Shown one piece after another: positions 44,926 through 57,119 of a stretch of DNA of 64,000 nt. The stretch lies in assembly GCA_028571685.1 (NCBI GenBank), contig CM053148.1:91534001-91598000 (forward strand), read 5' to 3'. The translations under genes and the position numbers were made by a program. Every line of letters starts with the position of its first letter. Positions within the stretch are counted from its first letter, which is position 1. The notes under the pieces are model-generated. The model had not been told where the DNA came from. It saw nothing but the letters and a program-made list of their open reading frames with translations, and made no database searches. Source of the stretch: Heterohyrax brucei. Taxonomy: Eukaryota; Chordata; Mammalia; Hyracoidea; Procaviidae.

Positions 44926-46631
44926 TAAAAGACTTTACATTTCCATTTTTTTGCCATTTAGATTTTATCTAAAGCAATGAAAATCTAGAAAAAAAAACAT
45001 CTTTAGTTCTGAAAAATATCCCAGGTACAAAATACAAATTATTATTCTTTTGACTTGATGGACACTAACAAGGCCAGTGAGACAGATGATTAATTAGCTT
45101 GAGAAGAGAAGGGTCCCTAAAGGGACATGGTGTCATATTGGTCACAGTTATATAGGAATGTTTAGTTGAAAATGTGCTTTGAAATATAAGGAGGTTCTAA
45201 AATGGAATATTCAGGTATTATCATCCTGCTACATTATAAGTGACATTTATTATCTAGAGAAATCCAAGAATCCAAGGTGCTCTAGGGTATTAAATACAAT
45301 TAAAAATATGGAAAACTGAGTCTTGAGTTAATGACTGATAATAGAAATCAATATTTATAAAGTAAATTTTAGATAATTAGAATACAATTCTTACTGAAAT
45401 CTTTCAATATGATTGTGAAATATCAAAGGCAGGTATTTATTAAGCCAATTTTTTAGGTTATGTTAGCTTAAATTACTAGCATAATTAATTTTTTAAAAGC
45501 TATATATTTAACATTGGTCTTGCTTTATCATCGTTATTTCTATTTCAGTTCACATTCTTAGCACTTTCCTCCAGTAACTGTAGTAGTCTCCTTTGTAACA
45601 GTCTCCACTTCCTTGACTCATGATTGAAACCTCTGCCAAAGTTCTATTTCAGAGATAGAAATCAGGAGATATCAATTCTTTGACCTTAGGTTTTTACCAG
45701 CACCCTCTCCCATTGTTTATTATTGTCATTAATTGCATCAAGTCAATTAATATTGACTCCTGTACCCTCCTCGCAGGAGCGTTCAAGGGAAACTTCACAG
45801 AGATTTGGAGGTGTACATCCTTGCGTGCTAGAGGACAGCGAGAACTCTGGTGTGGCTGAAGAGGAGTGTTCGGATGGGGGACGGGGAGGAGGACTGTTAA
45901 AGAGGTCATAGCGGCCAGTTTGTGTCACATCTCTGGTTATTGAGAGGGCTTGAGCTTTATTTACTATGGGATGCCTAAGGCAGAAGGGTGGTACAGGAAA
46001 ATTTATGTCTTACAGTGTGGCTGCTCTATTTTTCCGATAAATCACAGCAGAACAGCTTAAGAGACAGGAAAACAAAGGTAGGTGATAGCAATCATCCAGG
46101 TCAGAGATGATTGTGGCTTGGGCCAAAGTGACAACAGTTAGTGGGGAGGGGAGACATGGTCCCCTTAGGATTCTAAACACATATCCCAAGAAAATTCAAG
46201 CATGGATTTATGTCTTTCTGGGACTTCTGCAAAATATAAAATCACTACCTTGTGTGAGATAAATGGATATATGCCCAAAACTGTCTTCTTATCAATAATG
46301 GTGAAAAGGTAGAGTCATCCTGTTTGCATCAGATTAATGTCTACCAGCATCATTTTACAAATTTGCATGTTTCCACTTGTAAAATTTTTACAGATAAATA
46401 TCACACCATTACTACTGGATGTCACCAGACCGAAACAAAAAAACAACAAAAGATACTACCTTCTTCAATAATTTGTATTCATGCTCTTATTGCTTTATAT
46501 TTCATACCTTGAGTCTCTGTAGGCATAGAGGGAAAAAAACATATTAATTCCACATATTTACTTTATAACTCATTTTAATCCAGACATTGCCAAAGTCCTA
46601 TCTCTAAAATTACTTTTCCATCTTAATTGAA
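44926..46631. other. unassigned; GC-richer patch at 45760-45910
   Basis: At 45720-45765 a weak RTE-like 3' terminus (attgcatcaagtcaatt) precedes a GC-richer block that holds overlapping 61-71 codon frames with no recognisable motif. Confidence 0.35.
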
Positions 46632-46654
46632 TGCGTGCGTGTGTGTGTGTGTGT

Positions 46655-46690
<36 letters not shown>
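46632..46690. repeat. (TG)n(AG)n compound microsatellite
   Basis: About 12 TG/CG units followed directly by about 16 GA units. Confidence 0.95.
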
Positions 46691-46695
<5 letters not shown>

Positions 46696-48164
46696 AGCAT
46701 TAAGTTTTTCAATGAATTATTGATGCTTTGAATACAGGAGTTTTCACAGATGGCAGTAGTTTAAATTCCCCTTTCCACATGGCTTGCTGGAGACTTTCAG
46801 ATCCCTGAGTGAAGTACCAGCGTAAGCTGAGTAGCAGGTAAAATGTAGGAATGCATTTCTTTTGCAAAGGAAAAAGAACAATTATGAAATAAGGAATGTG
46901 AAAAAAGCCCAGCCGCCTGTCTTCAACAGGGTGTGTTCTCAGACATATCAAGTTTGAGAAATAATGACTACAAACCTTAGGATTTTTTTCTTTTTCTTAT
47001 TATTCTATATGCCCACCTATGTCATGGAAATCTTTATGGGACAAAGAAATACTAGAATCTGGTACATGTTCCTCCTCTGATTAGTGTGAGAAACACAGCA
47101 TTGCTGAGTAACACACTGTCTCTCAAGGAGATAGCAGAGAAAAGTATATTTAAAAATTCAACAGGAGGAACCATTACGGGATTATAGTTGATTCATCTGT
47201 GAAAGAAAACCTACATGCATTTTTGGATAAACAGATTAAGAAGAAGTAAACCTATCTCCAACTTTTCCATCATAAACTGTAATACCAATCAATTTCAGGA
47301 ACAAGTCTGTAGGGAAAATAGAACCAAAGCCTTAAGGAAAAAAAAAAAATTTAAAAAACTGAAAACAAAGTTGAAAAATATTTCTTCAGTGTGTCTTTGG
47401 AAAACTTTTGCCCATTCCCTGAGCCCATGCTGACTTTATAGAGATGTGAAATTATGGAAAAAAAAAAAATGCGGCTTACAAGTGCTAATAAGTAAGTAGT
47501 ATTTTAGGAAGAAATATTGTTCACTGAAACAGTGTTACTTTGATACGAACAGTAGCTTAGAAAAAATAGGCATCTCACAGGAAGAAAATATACCGTGATT
47601 TAGTTGTATTGTTATATATTTCTCTATTGGTTTAATTTGAAAGCTTTTCAACTGTCTCTGTGAACGAACTGAAGTAAAATGTGTCATTAGTGGTATCTGC
47701 ATTTTATTTGGCAACAATTTGTTCCTTCTTTCCCTTACTAAATTCATCTATGAAATATGCTGTTAAAATAAGAATCTAAAATCCATTTAATTGAACAGGA
47801 TGAATGTGGTAATAAGGATTCTTTTTCATCACAGCAGTCCTCTATTGTTTTTAGTCAAATCTCATGTTTCAAACAAATGTCAAATCTTTCAGTTATCACC
47901 TTAATCTATTCATTATTTAATCTGTTGTTCAGTATCAGAAAAGGTCTCCATGCTGTCTTCCTAATTTACTTAATCTGTAAGTGTCTGCCTGATCATGAGT
48001 TTCATTCACTAGAGAAAAGACATTATGAGAATGAGATAGATAATCTTAATTCTTCAGGGTTTTTTTTTGGCATCACCACTGCAAAATGACAACCTTGAGG
48101 AAGTTTTACTGAAATTATTCTTCTGATATTTTTACAGTCACGTATCACATTATGGTTGTAGCCT
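46691..48164. other. unassigned
   Basis: No gene or confident repeat. A-runs at 47338-47350 and 47458-47470. Frames at 47215-47433, 47747-47535 and 47877-48089 have no motif. Confidence 0.4.
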
Positions 48165-48320
48165 GTGAAGTCCAACATATTATCACATAGGATTTTTCAG
48201 GCTGTAAATGGTTGCAGAAGAAGACTGCCTCATCTTTCTCCCACAGAGAGATGGGTGGGCTTGAACTGCTGATCTTTCGGTGAGCAGCTGAGCATCGTAA
48301 CCACCGCATCACTGGGATTC
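48165..48320 (-). repeat. AfroSINE long variant, 3' end decayed
   Basis: Middle 'catctttctcccacagagag', head 'ctgctgatctttcggtgagc' and 'accaccgcatcactggg'. Confidence 0.8.
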
Positions 48321-49082
48321 CTCCTCGATGTCCAACCATCATAAGTTACCTTTACTTGTTAGGTACTGCTGGTGTCAGCCCTTTCAGTTGTGATAGAACA
48401 GAATTGAAGGGACAAGGACTCCAGGAGACAGAACAAGGGCATAAGAGACGTAACTGAGCACCACACAGGTGTGGACATGAGGCTCCGTGGGACACCTGAT
48501 GTGGACACAGAGAGCGCCTGGAGAATCTCTGCTGTGTGCTACCCTTGGGTAAGCAATCAGGAAGTTTGATTTTTTCCCTCCATAGGCTTCTTTTAACATG
48601 AGCGTTTGTTCTCATTTATCTATAATCCTTTTCTTACTATTCGTGAGCAAATAAAAAATTGATTTACTCAAGGATAATGCTTCTTCTACGTGGACTGCTA
48701 GTTTGCCTGGAAAGACTAATTCACTGAAAATGTCTTACCCAATTAAAACTCAAATTTAATAAGGAGAGAAAAGCACTATTTTTTTTTTTTTTTAATATCT
48801 ATTTAAAAAAAAATCTATGATGCTTCCTGGCATGAATCAGAAATAATTAACGAATTAGTAAGTATTACATTATGTACAATCAAAGTCAATTATGTTTACA
48901 TCGTTTGACAAATCTGGCTGTGTTTTATTAAGTAGAAATGTTTTCCTATTATATCCTTTGACTGTTTTCCAAGAGTTTGCAAGATAATTATTTTTATATA
49001 TTTTTTTCTGTATCAAGATGATGGAAGGACTGAATTAAGAATTTTTGTAATGTCTCACATAATAAAACTCTGAGGGAATACT
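48321..49082. other. unassigned
   Basis: No gene recognised; two overlapping minus frames (48615-48352) without motif. T-run at 48780-48793. Confidence 0.4.
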
Positions 49083-49204
49083 TTACAACAACAGATGAAA
49101 AACAAGTTTGCTGCTCTCAAGTCCATTTCCAACTCATGGTGACTTACAACAACAGATGAAAAACAAGTTTGCTGCTCTCAAGTCCATTTCCAACTCATGG
49201 TGAC
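49083..49204. repeat. perfect 61-base tandem duplication
   Basis: Unit 1 49083-49143, unit 2 49144-49204, identical apart from the first base or so. The unit includes 20 bases of flank (acaacaacagatgaaaaac) and about 40 bases of a reverse AfroSINE 3' end. Confidence 0.9.
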
Positions 49205-49314
49205 CATATAGGATAGGGTTTCCCATAGGGTTCCAAAGAGCAAGTGGTCAATTCAAACTGCTGACTTTTCAGTTAACGGCCAGGCTCTTTGCCATTAGGC
49301 CATCAGGCCTCCAA
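49102..49314 (-). repeat. AfroSINE carrying the duplication
   Basis: Reverse copy; the true body continues from the second unit through 'gggttccaaagagcaagtgg' to the head 'gccattaggccatcaggc'. Confidence 0.85.
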
Positions 49315-49544
49315 GGAGATATAAGTAGGGCCACATTTTGAGGACACATATGAAATCTGACAGACAAAGTCATTTAATGTAGAAGGAATCACAGAAGCAG
49401 AAGTGAGACATCAAGTTCTGCCATTTTTATGTGCAATTCTGATAACCTTAATTATAGCAATAACTATATTCAAAATACATTTTATGAAAAAATTCTGTTG
49501 CAAATTTCATTATTTTATTTAATGATTTTAAGAACACTGTAAAA

Positions 49545-50530
49545 TATTGTTGGTGTGCACAGATGAAGATGCAGTCATTCAGACAGAGCAAGGGAACAAC
49601 ACATGGTTTAAACTCAGAAAAGGTGTGTTTCAGGGTTGTGTTATTTCACTGTGCCTCTTCCGTGGGAGTGCTGAGCAGATAACCTGAGAAGCTGGACTAC
49701 AGAAAGCAGAAGGAGAAATCAGGACTGGAGGAAGACTCATTAACAACTTGTGTTGTGCAGATGAAACACCATTGCTTACAGAAAGTGAAAACAATTTGAA
49801 ACACTTATTGATGAAGATCAAAGACCACAGCCTCCAGTATAGATTACACCTCAACATCAAGAAAACAAAAATCCTCACAACTGGACCACCAAGTAACATC
49901 ATGATAAACAGAGAAAAGATTGAGGTTATAAAAAATTTCGTTCTACTTGGATCCACCATCAGTGCTTATGGAAGTAGCAAACCAAGAAATCGAAAAACTC
50001 GTTGCCATGGGCAAATCTGCTGCAAAAGTCCTCTTTAAATCGTTGAAAAGCAAAGATGCTACCTTGAAGGCAAAAGTGCACCTGACCTACGCCATGGTAT
50101 TTTCAATCGCATCCTATGCATGTGAAAGCTGAACAATTAATAAGGAAGACTGAAGAGTTCATGCCTTTGAACTGTGGTGTTGGAGAAGAATATTGATTGT
50201 ACCATACACTGCCAAAAGAACAAACAGATCTGTTTTGGAAGAAGTACAACCAGAGTGTTCCTTAGAGGCAAAGAAGGTGAGACTGTGTCTTACATACTTT
50301 GGACATGTTGTTAGGAGGGATCAATCCCTGGAGAAGGACAGCACACTTTGTAAAGTAGAGGGTCAGTGAAAAAGATAGCCCTCAACAAGATGGACTGACA
50401 CAGTGGCGGCAACATTTGGCCTAAGTCTAATAATGATTGTAGGCATGGAACAGGACTGGGGAGTGTTTCCTTTTCCTGTACATAGGGTCGCTGAGTTGGA
50501 ACCCACTTGACGGCACCTAACAACAACAAC
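49545..50530 (+). mobile_element. RTE-type (BovB-like) LINE, C-terminal half of reverse transcriptase
   Basis: The longest RTE copy. Blocks in order: FKLRKGVFQGCVISLCLF; INNLCCADETPLL (the catalytic Y/F-A-D-D motif, here CADE so inactive); HLLMKIKDHSLQYRLHLNIK; NFVLLGSTISAYGS; then a frameshift near 49977 into LVAMGKSAAKVLFKSLKSKD; TYAMVFSIASYACES and a stop; ELWCWRRILIVPYTAKRTNR; LTYFGHVVRRDQSLEKDS. The 3' terminus 'cacttgacggcacctaacaa' + CAA repeats ends at about 50530. 5' truncated. Confidence 0.9.
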
Positions 50531-50904
50531 CTAAGAGAAATGTTATTATACACCATTTTAAGGTGACACAACTGATACTCTAAAAGTTTAATCCTTTTAA
50601 TGTCGTATGCGTCCTTAGTAGCACAACTAGGATTAGTCACATAGGTTTCTTACTTCCCAGTGAGTAAATTATATTCTCTACTTTGTACCTGAAGCAGTCA
50701 GAAAGATCAAGTCTGCTTTCAGTACAACTTGAATGACTGTGAGGCTAAAGTTAGGTCAACAGTTCTGAAAGATATGGCTTTGATGATTTTTTTTTAAATT
50801 GTGATTTAAGTATCTTTATACATTTTTGATAAAAATTGTAGTTTTAATAATGAGCCTATTTAATTTTGGCATATTAGTGAATATTTTCTTGACGTAATTT
50901 TATG
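50531..50904. other. unassigned
   Basis: No gene or repeat recognised. Confidence 0.4.
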
Positions 50905-51205
50905 ACGACAAAATTTTTTTATTATGTTTTAAGTGAAAGTTGACAGTGCAAATCAGTTTCCTATGTAAAACCTCACACACACTTTGTTATACAAGCCTAA
51001 CTATTCTCCCTACGCTGTGACAGCACACTCCTCCTCTCTACCCTGAATATCTGTGTCCATTGAACTAGCTCCTGTCCCCTTCTGCCCTTTTGTCTCACCT
51101 CCAGATAGGACCTGCCCAGTTGGTCTTGTATATCTATTTTAACCAAGAAATATGCTCTCCACCAGTGCCACTTTATATCTCATGGACCAGTTCGATCTTT
51201 GTCAG
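50905..51205 (-). mobile_element. L1 LINE 3' end, antisense
   Basis: 'attatgttttaagtgaaagt', 'cctaactattctccctacgc', 'tgacagcacactcctcctct' and 'gccactttatatctcatgg': an L1 3' UTR in reverse, related to those at 31775 and 60156. Confidence 0.7.
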
Positions 51206-51330
51206 AACAAAAATATTTTGAGATTTCAGTGAGTTATGCTTCTGTGAAGGAATAATGAAGGTACCATAAAATTTTTATTTCTTTCAGATACATTTTTGGA
51301 ATACAAAATGAGTGAAAAATCTAATTAAGC

Positions 51331-51356
51331 AAAAAAAAAAAAAAAAAAAAAAAAAA
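51331..51356. repeat. A-run, 26 bases
   Basis: Pure A tract followed by a short A-rich 'cccaaaaaccaaaaaagcc'; no retrotransposon body is recognisable beside it. Confidence 0.9.
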
Positions 51357-51489
51357 CCCAAAAACCAAAAAAGCCAAGTTTCATAACATATCTTGTTTTA
51401 ACAGTTTTTAATTTCTTAGAATGATGAATTATAAAATTCAAGGGGCAATGTCAAATAATTCTTCTTACATCACTTTTAAAATTTGAATC

Positions 51490-51790
51490 ATTTTAGAACA
51501 TATATCAGTTACGTACTGCCACATAAGCTAAATAGAAAACCACCACGTAACCTTGGTGGCATACCATAATATGTGTGTACTGCTCTTTTGGGATGGTGGA
51601 TGTATCTTTCTTTATCTTGGCTACAGCCATTCACATGTTTGGGAGTTACTGCCTTTTACATAATTTAGGTTAGATTTGTCTGGACTTCCACAACTCTGTA
51701 ACCCTCCCACGGGCTAGACTTGCCTTATTCTCATTGGCACAGACAGAAGCAGAAGAGATTTGCGATAGGTGCTCTGTCGTCTCCACTGCA
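51490..51790. other. possible ancient mammalian repeat, unnamed
   Basis: 'tcagttacgtactgccacat', 'ccttggtggcataccata' and 'agcagaagagattt' recall an old interspersed repeat common in placental mammals, but I cannot name it with confidence. Confidence 0.3.
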
Positions 51791-51803
51791 TTCTGTTAAC
51801 TAA

Positions 51804-51943
51804 AGAAAGAAAACCCACTGTGGTGGAGTGAATTCTGACTCATAATGCCCCTCGAGAACAGAGTAGAAGTACTCCATAGTGGATTAGAACTGCCAACCTT
51901 TTGGTTAGTAACTGAGCTCTTAACCACTGTGCCACGGGAGCTT
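51804..51943 (-). repeat. AfroSINE with internal deletion
   Basis: Reverse copy, 'aaaacccactgtggtggagt' to 'ctgtgccacgggagctt'; about 20 bases missing in the middle. The 88-codon + frame over it is chance. Confidence 0.88.
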
Positions 51944-52840
51944 ATAAGAAACAGGGAGGGCAAGCTCTACAAAAAAGCAAGGCAAAGGACTTTGGTACAA
52001 GAAGAGGTCAAGAATCCGGGTACTTGGTGCAGTTTATCACTGTTGCTAATGAAAGAAGTGCTACTCTTGAGTCTTTGTTCTAGAAGCCAAAAGAACATTT
52101 TTTGCGCCTAGATATCTCCCAGTGGTCCCACAGTCTATCAGATACAGGACTTTTCTATCACTGTTAACATTTCTCAAACTTTAGGTATATTTTTTTTTAA
52201 AAAAAACTGTCTTCAATTCTCCTTTTCATCTCCAGGTTTCAAACTGCATACTCAATCCCTGGATGAATAATTAATGTAGCTGTTAGGGATGATTTAGAAG
52301 GCTGAGTCAAGCACCTTGGTCACCAAAGAAAAGGAAATAATTATAAAATATTATTGCGGATCAAATCCTCTTTCTGATACTTTTTCTTTTATTTCATCTG
52401 ACAATTAAGGATTAGATCACAGGCTTTTACATTTAGCCCAGCTGTGAATTTAGAACACAATTTTGCTCAAAAAGAGACTGGAGAAACACACCTAACACTA
52501 TTATATTCCGTTTCAAGTACTTACCACAGAAACTGAAACTCCAGAACTAGAAAAATAGAAGAAGCAACAATGTGAGAGTCCTTAAAATAATGGGCAATAA
52601 ATGTTCTGGTTTTCAGCCGAGGCTGAAGAGTAAAATTAATTGCAGTCACAGTGATCTTTAGTAATATTTCATTTTGGTCAGTTTTAAATGCGAGTAATAG
52701 AAATACTCTAATAATTCATAGAAAAGAACAGCACTGCCCCTGTCAATGGACCATACCTTGATTACCAGTTCTGGAAGTCAATCAGTTTAAATCTTCTGTA
52801 TATCTTTTTCCTAATTTTTTCCAATTTTCCTTTATACTTA
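51944..52840. other. unassigned
   Basis: No gene or repeat recognised. Confidence 0.4.
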
Positions 52841-52899
52841 AAAAGCCAAGCGAGCCAAGTGCTGTCGAGTCGGATCCGACTCATGGTGACCCTAATGGC
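52841..52899 (-). repeat. micro-AfroSINE/RTE 3' end, 59 bases, with target duplication
   Basis: Only the 3' terminus: 'gagccaagtgctgtcgagtc' + 'ggatccgactcatggtgacc'. Flanked by atactta at 52834-52840 and 52900-52906. Confidence 0.8.
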
Positions 52900-52906
52900 A
52901 TACTTA

Positions 52907-53990
52907 TAATTTGCTTCTTTAACTTTTAAAGTTTACACGTTATCTACTTCCTAAAATAAAAACAAATATTTACCTCTCATATGTCACTAAATACCCTACA
53001 TTCAAAAGCAATTTTTTCTTTCTATTCTCAAGTATATTTGTGTTGGGGCTTCAGTTTTAACAGTTGTTCCAGGTATGCATTGTTATGATTACATGTATAT
53101 TGTATGGAGGGAAGAAACAAAGCTATGCTACAATTACATTTGCTATACTGTCTGATTTTTGTGACTTTCCTGGACTGAACAACTTCTGTGCTTAGTTTTT
53201 TTTTTTTAGTTTTGCATGTACCTTCATAAATCCATTCGTAGATTCATGAAGACAGCTCTTCATTTCCTAAGTAACAAGTAATATGGCAGTGTGCTTGCCT
53301 TTTTTCTTCTTCCTTGAGCTCTCACTCTTCCTGCTCCATGAAGAACTGAAGGCTGGCCCCAGAGAGCTCACCAACATCTATTTCTCCCTTTTCCTTTTCT
53401 AGATTGCCCCTCATAGTTGTGGAGCACGTTTTCTGGAAGCTTCCTTAAAAAAGAGAAAACACGAGAAGTTACTCTTTGAAGATGTCCGCAATATCATTAC
53501 TTGACTCACAATTACTTTACGTTTCAATGCAATGTTCAGTTCTGAACACGTTGTTTGACAATCTTGAGTCTTGAGCCTCCCTGCCGAGAGACTCCCCGTT
53601 GCTACGTGCAGCTCCCATCACCTTTATGTTTTCCTTGAAAATGTGATTTTTCTTTACTCACCTTGTTGAGAAATTTAGCTGTAGTATGTTTAGTATCTCT
53701 GAGAAATTTTCCTGAGTTCTTTGTTCGATAGTATTCATCCCTTCGTTTTCACCAGACTTCAACAGAACTCTATTATTAGAATATGGAGCTGTGCAAAGTG
53801 AATCGTTATATTCTTGGTTGTTTTATAATTTGTGTCCATGTTTCCATAATTCCTTTATGTTGATCTTACAATCTTTCTACTGAATTTTACTTATTGCTTT
53901 CTGTTTTGATTCCCATTAGCCCTTTGTAGTCTCTGAACAATTCTTTTTTATATTTGTATCATGGTTTATTTTTTTCCCCTAAATTTTGAA
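52907..53990. other. unassigned
   Basis: AT-rich; no gene, no confident repeat. Confidence 0.4.
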
Positions 53991-53993
53991 AGT

Positions 53994-54022
53994 CAGCCAA
54001 GTGCCGTCGACTCAGATCCGAC
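53994..54022 (-). repeat. micro-AfroSINE/RTE 3' end, about 29 bases
   Basis: 'gccaagtgccgtcgactcag' + 'atccgac': the same 3' terminus as at 52841 and 54573. Flanking duplication is not clean. Confidence 0.65.
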
Positions 54023-54559
54023 AAGAGAATAATTTATTTGAAGTCTCATTACGTCTGCATTTTTTTTTTAAATCAGTTTCCTTTGGCTTCATTTTTTCAC
54101 CTTCCTACATATTTATAACTGCCTTTCACATTTGGACCTTTCTTCAGATGTTTAGGGAAATCTGAGTGCCTAGTCACATTTTAGAATGGACCAGTGAAAC
54201 ACTGTCAGCTCTGTGGATGTGGCCAGCATTGGTCGAGAAATTGGTCTCAGTGGACAGTAATTAAGTTAAGCATTTTCTTTGAGGAACTCGGACTATCAGC
54301 AGACATGTTTTAGGCCTTCGGCTGGATAATTTCGCTAGAAAGACATCCTTCAGTCTTTTCTCTTGGGAATAGAAGCTTCCCTGCTATGATGCTCAGTTTG
54401 CAACTGTAGAAATCTGTGTGGTTGTGGTTGATTGCACTGGGTGGGCAGAAGGCATCTAACTGCATTTTAACCTAGTGTGCGATTTTAACCTCTTCATGTG
54501 CTCATATTTTGAGACATCTAGTCTTTACTTGTGACATTTCAAGGTTCTTAGGAAAGTTT
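54023..54559. other. unassigned
   Basis: No gene or repeat recognised. Confidence 0.4.
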
Positions 54560-54572
54560 GCACCCAGACTAG

Positions 54573-54608
54573 CCAAGCCAAGTGCCGTCGAGTCAGATCC
54601 AACTCATG
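54573..54608 (-). repeat. micro-AfroSINE/RTE 3' end, 36 bases, with perfect target duplication
   Basis: 'ccaagccaagtgccgtcgag' + 'tcagatccaactcatg', flanked by a perfect 13-base duplication gcacccagactag (54560-54572 and 54609-54621). A complete retroposition event with only 36 bases of cargo. Confidence 0.9.
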
Positions 54609-54621
54609 GCACCCAGACTAG

Positions 54622-55538
54622 GCATCAGTTTTCTCCAGAAAAGCTCACCTACTTGTTGGCCAGGTTCTACAATACAGGTGCTTATATCTACTTTAATCTT
54701 GTCTTTGCCCTCAGGATCTGTATCTAATTTCTCTTTAATGTCTTTACTCTCTCTTTAGTTGAGTTGGAATATTACAAGGATTGGGCTAAAGTATATATTT
54801 AATGTATTCTTAGCTGAAACAGTGAAGATTAATAAACCAAATAAATATATAGTTTTTAATTTAAAATTAATTGTTTTATCAAAAATGTGAGACATATTAT
54901 GGTCAAAGCATTCTTCTAGGTAACTGGATTATAGTACATATCCAAACAAGTTTCCCAGTGATATGCAACTTATGTTCTAACAGTGGGAATGTTATAGCAG
55001 ATATTAAAAAGTGAATATAGTGTACAAATGAATTATATATTGTGATATAAAGTAAGTGTTATACAAATGTAGAGAACAATGTAAAGGCAAGTGAGTGTAT
55101 TAAGGTGAACAATTTGTGATATTAAATAGAATTATTAGAGAAGACCTCATTAAGAAAATGACTTTTGGTAGTGACTTGAAGTGGAAAAAAAAAATCTAGA
55201 GAAAACATCAGCCAGTGGAATAGATTTGAGACAAAGCCAGGGGTCCAGAGGGGCTGGAACACCTTGAATAAAGTTGAGAATGTGAAATCAGAATTGAGAT
55301 CATATAGTCATATAGTCAACACACTTACACTGTGAGAAAATGGTGAATCATTATTGGATTTGATTACTATAGGGAAAATGACAAATAAAAGAGAATTTTG
55401 TCATAAATTAGAAGTAGGGTTTGAGAAAAGAAATAGAAGTATAGGACTTTTAGTTTTTTGACTTTAGAAGTTACACAATAGAAGTTTATTTAGAAAGTTA
55501 CCATAAATGAAACAGGGGTTTTAGCAATGAAACAAGGA
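54622..55538. other. unassigned AT-rich DNA
   Basis: No gene or repeat recognised. Confidence 0.4.
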
Positions 55539-55660
55539 ACCAAAACACCCACTGCTGTTGAGTCAAACTATCCCATAGAGTTCCCAAGCACTGCGTGGGA
55601 GATTTGAACTGCTGACCTTTTGATTAGCCGTTATTCTACTTAACCACTGTGCCACCATAG
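55539..55660 (-). repeat. AfroSINE with internal deletion
   Basis: Reverse copy, 'aaacacccactgctgttgag' to 'cactgtgccaccata'; about 25 bases are missing after 'gttgagtcaaact'. Confidence 0.87.
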
Positions 55661-56017
55661 TAGGCTGTGTTTAAATCTGATTTTAATGGGGAAGATCAGA
55701 ATTGAGTTTTGGATGCTGATGTTGAGATGAGTATAAGTTTTGTCAGTAGGTAGCCAGATGTTGAAATCTGGAGTTCAGGAAAAACTTTGGAGCTGGAGAT
55801 TTATACAAGATACAAATAATACTAAAATCCGTAAGCCAGAATAAGATCATCGGAAAATTGATGTTCTCTTCTTTATACAGACATGACTGTGAAGCTCTGA
55901 GCCTTGGGTTTCTTCAAAGGCTAAGGGTCAGAGCAGAGAAAAGTAATCAACAAAACAGAATGAGGAGAGCAACTGGATAAGTACGAAGAAAAGCAGAGCA
56001 GCCAAGCAAAGCCCTCT
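55661..56017. other. unassigned
   Basis: No gene or repeat recognised. Confidence 0.4.
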
Positions 56018-56028
56018 AAGCTTTGTGG

Positions 56029-56175
56029 GGAAACCGGTGGTGTGGTGGTTAAATACTGTGTCTGCTAACCACAAGGTTGGCGGTTCAAATCCACCATGTG
56101 CTTCTTGAAACTATGCAGGGCAGTTCTATAAGTAAACTATGAGTCAGCATCGACTGGACAGTGTCTTTTTTTTTT
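56029..56175 (+). repeat. AfroSINE, first of a head-to-tail trimer
   Basis: Sense copy, 'ggaaaccggtggtgtggtgg' to 'atcgactggacagtgtc' with T-rich tail. Preceded by aagctttgtgggg (56018-56030). Confidence 0.92.
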
Positions 56176-56186
56176 AAGCCTTGTGA

Positions 56187-56347
56187 GGAAACCCCGGTGC
56201 CATAGTGGCTAAGTACTATGGCTGCTAACCAAAAGGTTGGCAGTTCAAATGCACCAGGTGCTTCTTGGAAGCTCTATGGCACAGTTCTACCCTGCCCTAT
56301 CATATTGCTGTGAGTTGAAGTCCACTCAGTGGATTTGGTTTTATTTT
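56187..56347 (+). repeat. AfroSINE, second of the trimer
   Basis: Sense copy, 'ggaaaccccggtgccatagt' to 'ctcagtggatttggtttta'. Preceded by aagccttgtgagg (56176-56188). The 75-codon minus frame over its end is chance. Confidence 0.92.
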
Positions 56348-56358
56348 AAGCCCTTTGA

Positions 56359-56556
56359 GGAGCTTTGAGTGGCTCAAACAGTTAACAGGCTTGCTCACTA
56401 ACTGAAAGAGTTTTGGTTTTAGTCCACTCAGAGCCAATTCAGAAAGAAGCCTTGGTAATCTGCATCTGAACAAATCAGTCCTTGCAAACTCAGTGGAACA
56501 CAGTTGTGTCAGACACACAGTCAACATGACTCAGATCTCATCGTACGGCAACTGGT
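56359..56556 (+). repeat. AfroSINE-related long subtype, third of the trimer
   Basis: Sense copy of a different subtype: 'ggagctttgagtggctcaaa', 'cttggtaatctgcatctg', 'gtacggcaactgg'. Preceded by aagccctttgagg (56348-56360) and followed by gagccttgggg (56557-56567). Confidence 0.75.
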
Positions 56557-56571
56557 GAGCCTTGGGGAAAG

Positions 56572-57119
56572 CTGTTATGAAGATTTAACTGTCTCTGTCA
56601 CGTAAGATGAAGACTTGAATTGTGGAGGTGATTTTTGAATGGGAGAGGATAAAATATCTACTTGGAGTATGTTTAACAGAAAATATTGTAGAAAAATAGA
56701 GACGTATTTTTTCTTTCTTTTTTTGTGGATATTCTCAAATATTCTTACTCAGTTGTAGGAAATAGTACAAAATGACCTTCCTGTATATTTTTTCACTTGA
56801 TTTCACCTCATATGGGCAATGATAACTTTAAAGTAAGAGAATGGAAATTGTTTTAGAAGTTAACACTTACGGGGGCTAGGGTAGTGTTCAGATCATTCAA
56901 AGTATTTCTCAAAACACTGAATACCAGATAGGTGTATGTGTGTGTGCAGATAACAAAATGTAACAGATTCCAGTGATGAAATAGGAGTTCACCTTGGCTC
57001 CTGTGTTTGCATTTTATAAGGAAATATTACTTCAGGAAAGAAAGTTATGTGAAATTTGGTTTATGTATTAGAGTTTATCTGCTAAAGAAGATTGAAAATC
57101 AGTGTATGTATATGCATGT
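56572..57119. other. unassigned
   Basis: No gene or repeat recognised. Confidence 0.4.

Noticed and set aside
53150..54560. Possible old LINE or exon cluster between the micro-SINE fragments
   Set aside because: Some words felt familiar but no ordered blocks of a known family could be confirmed by eye.
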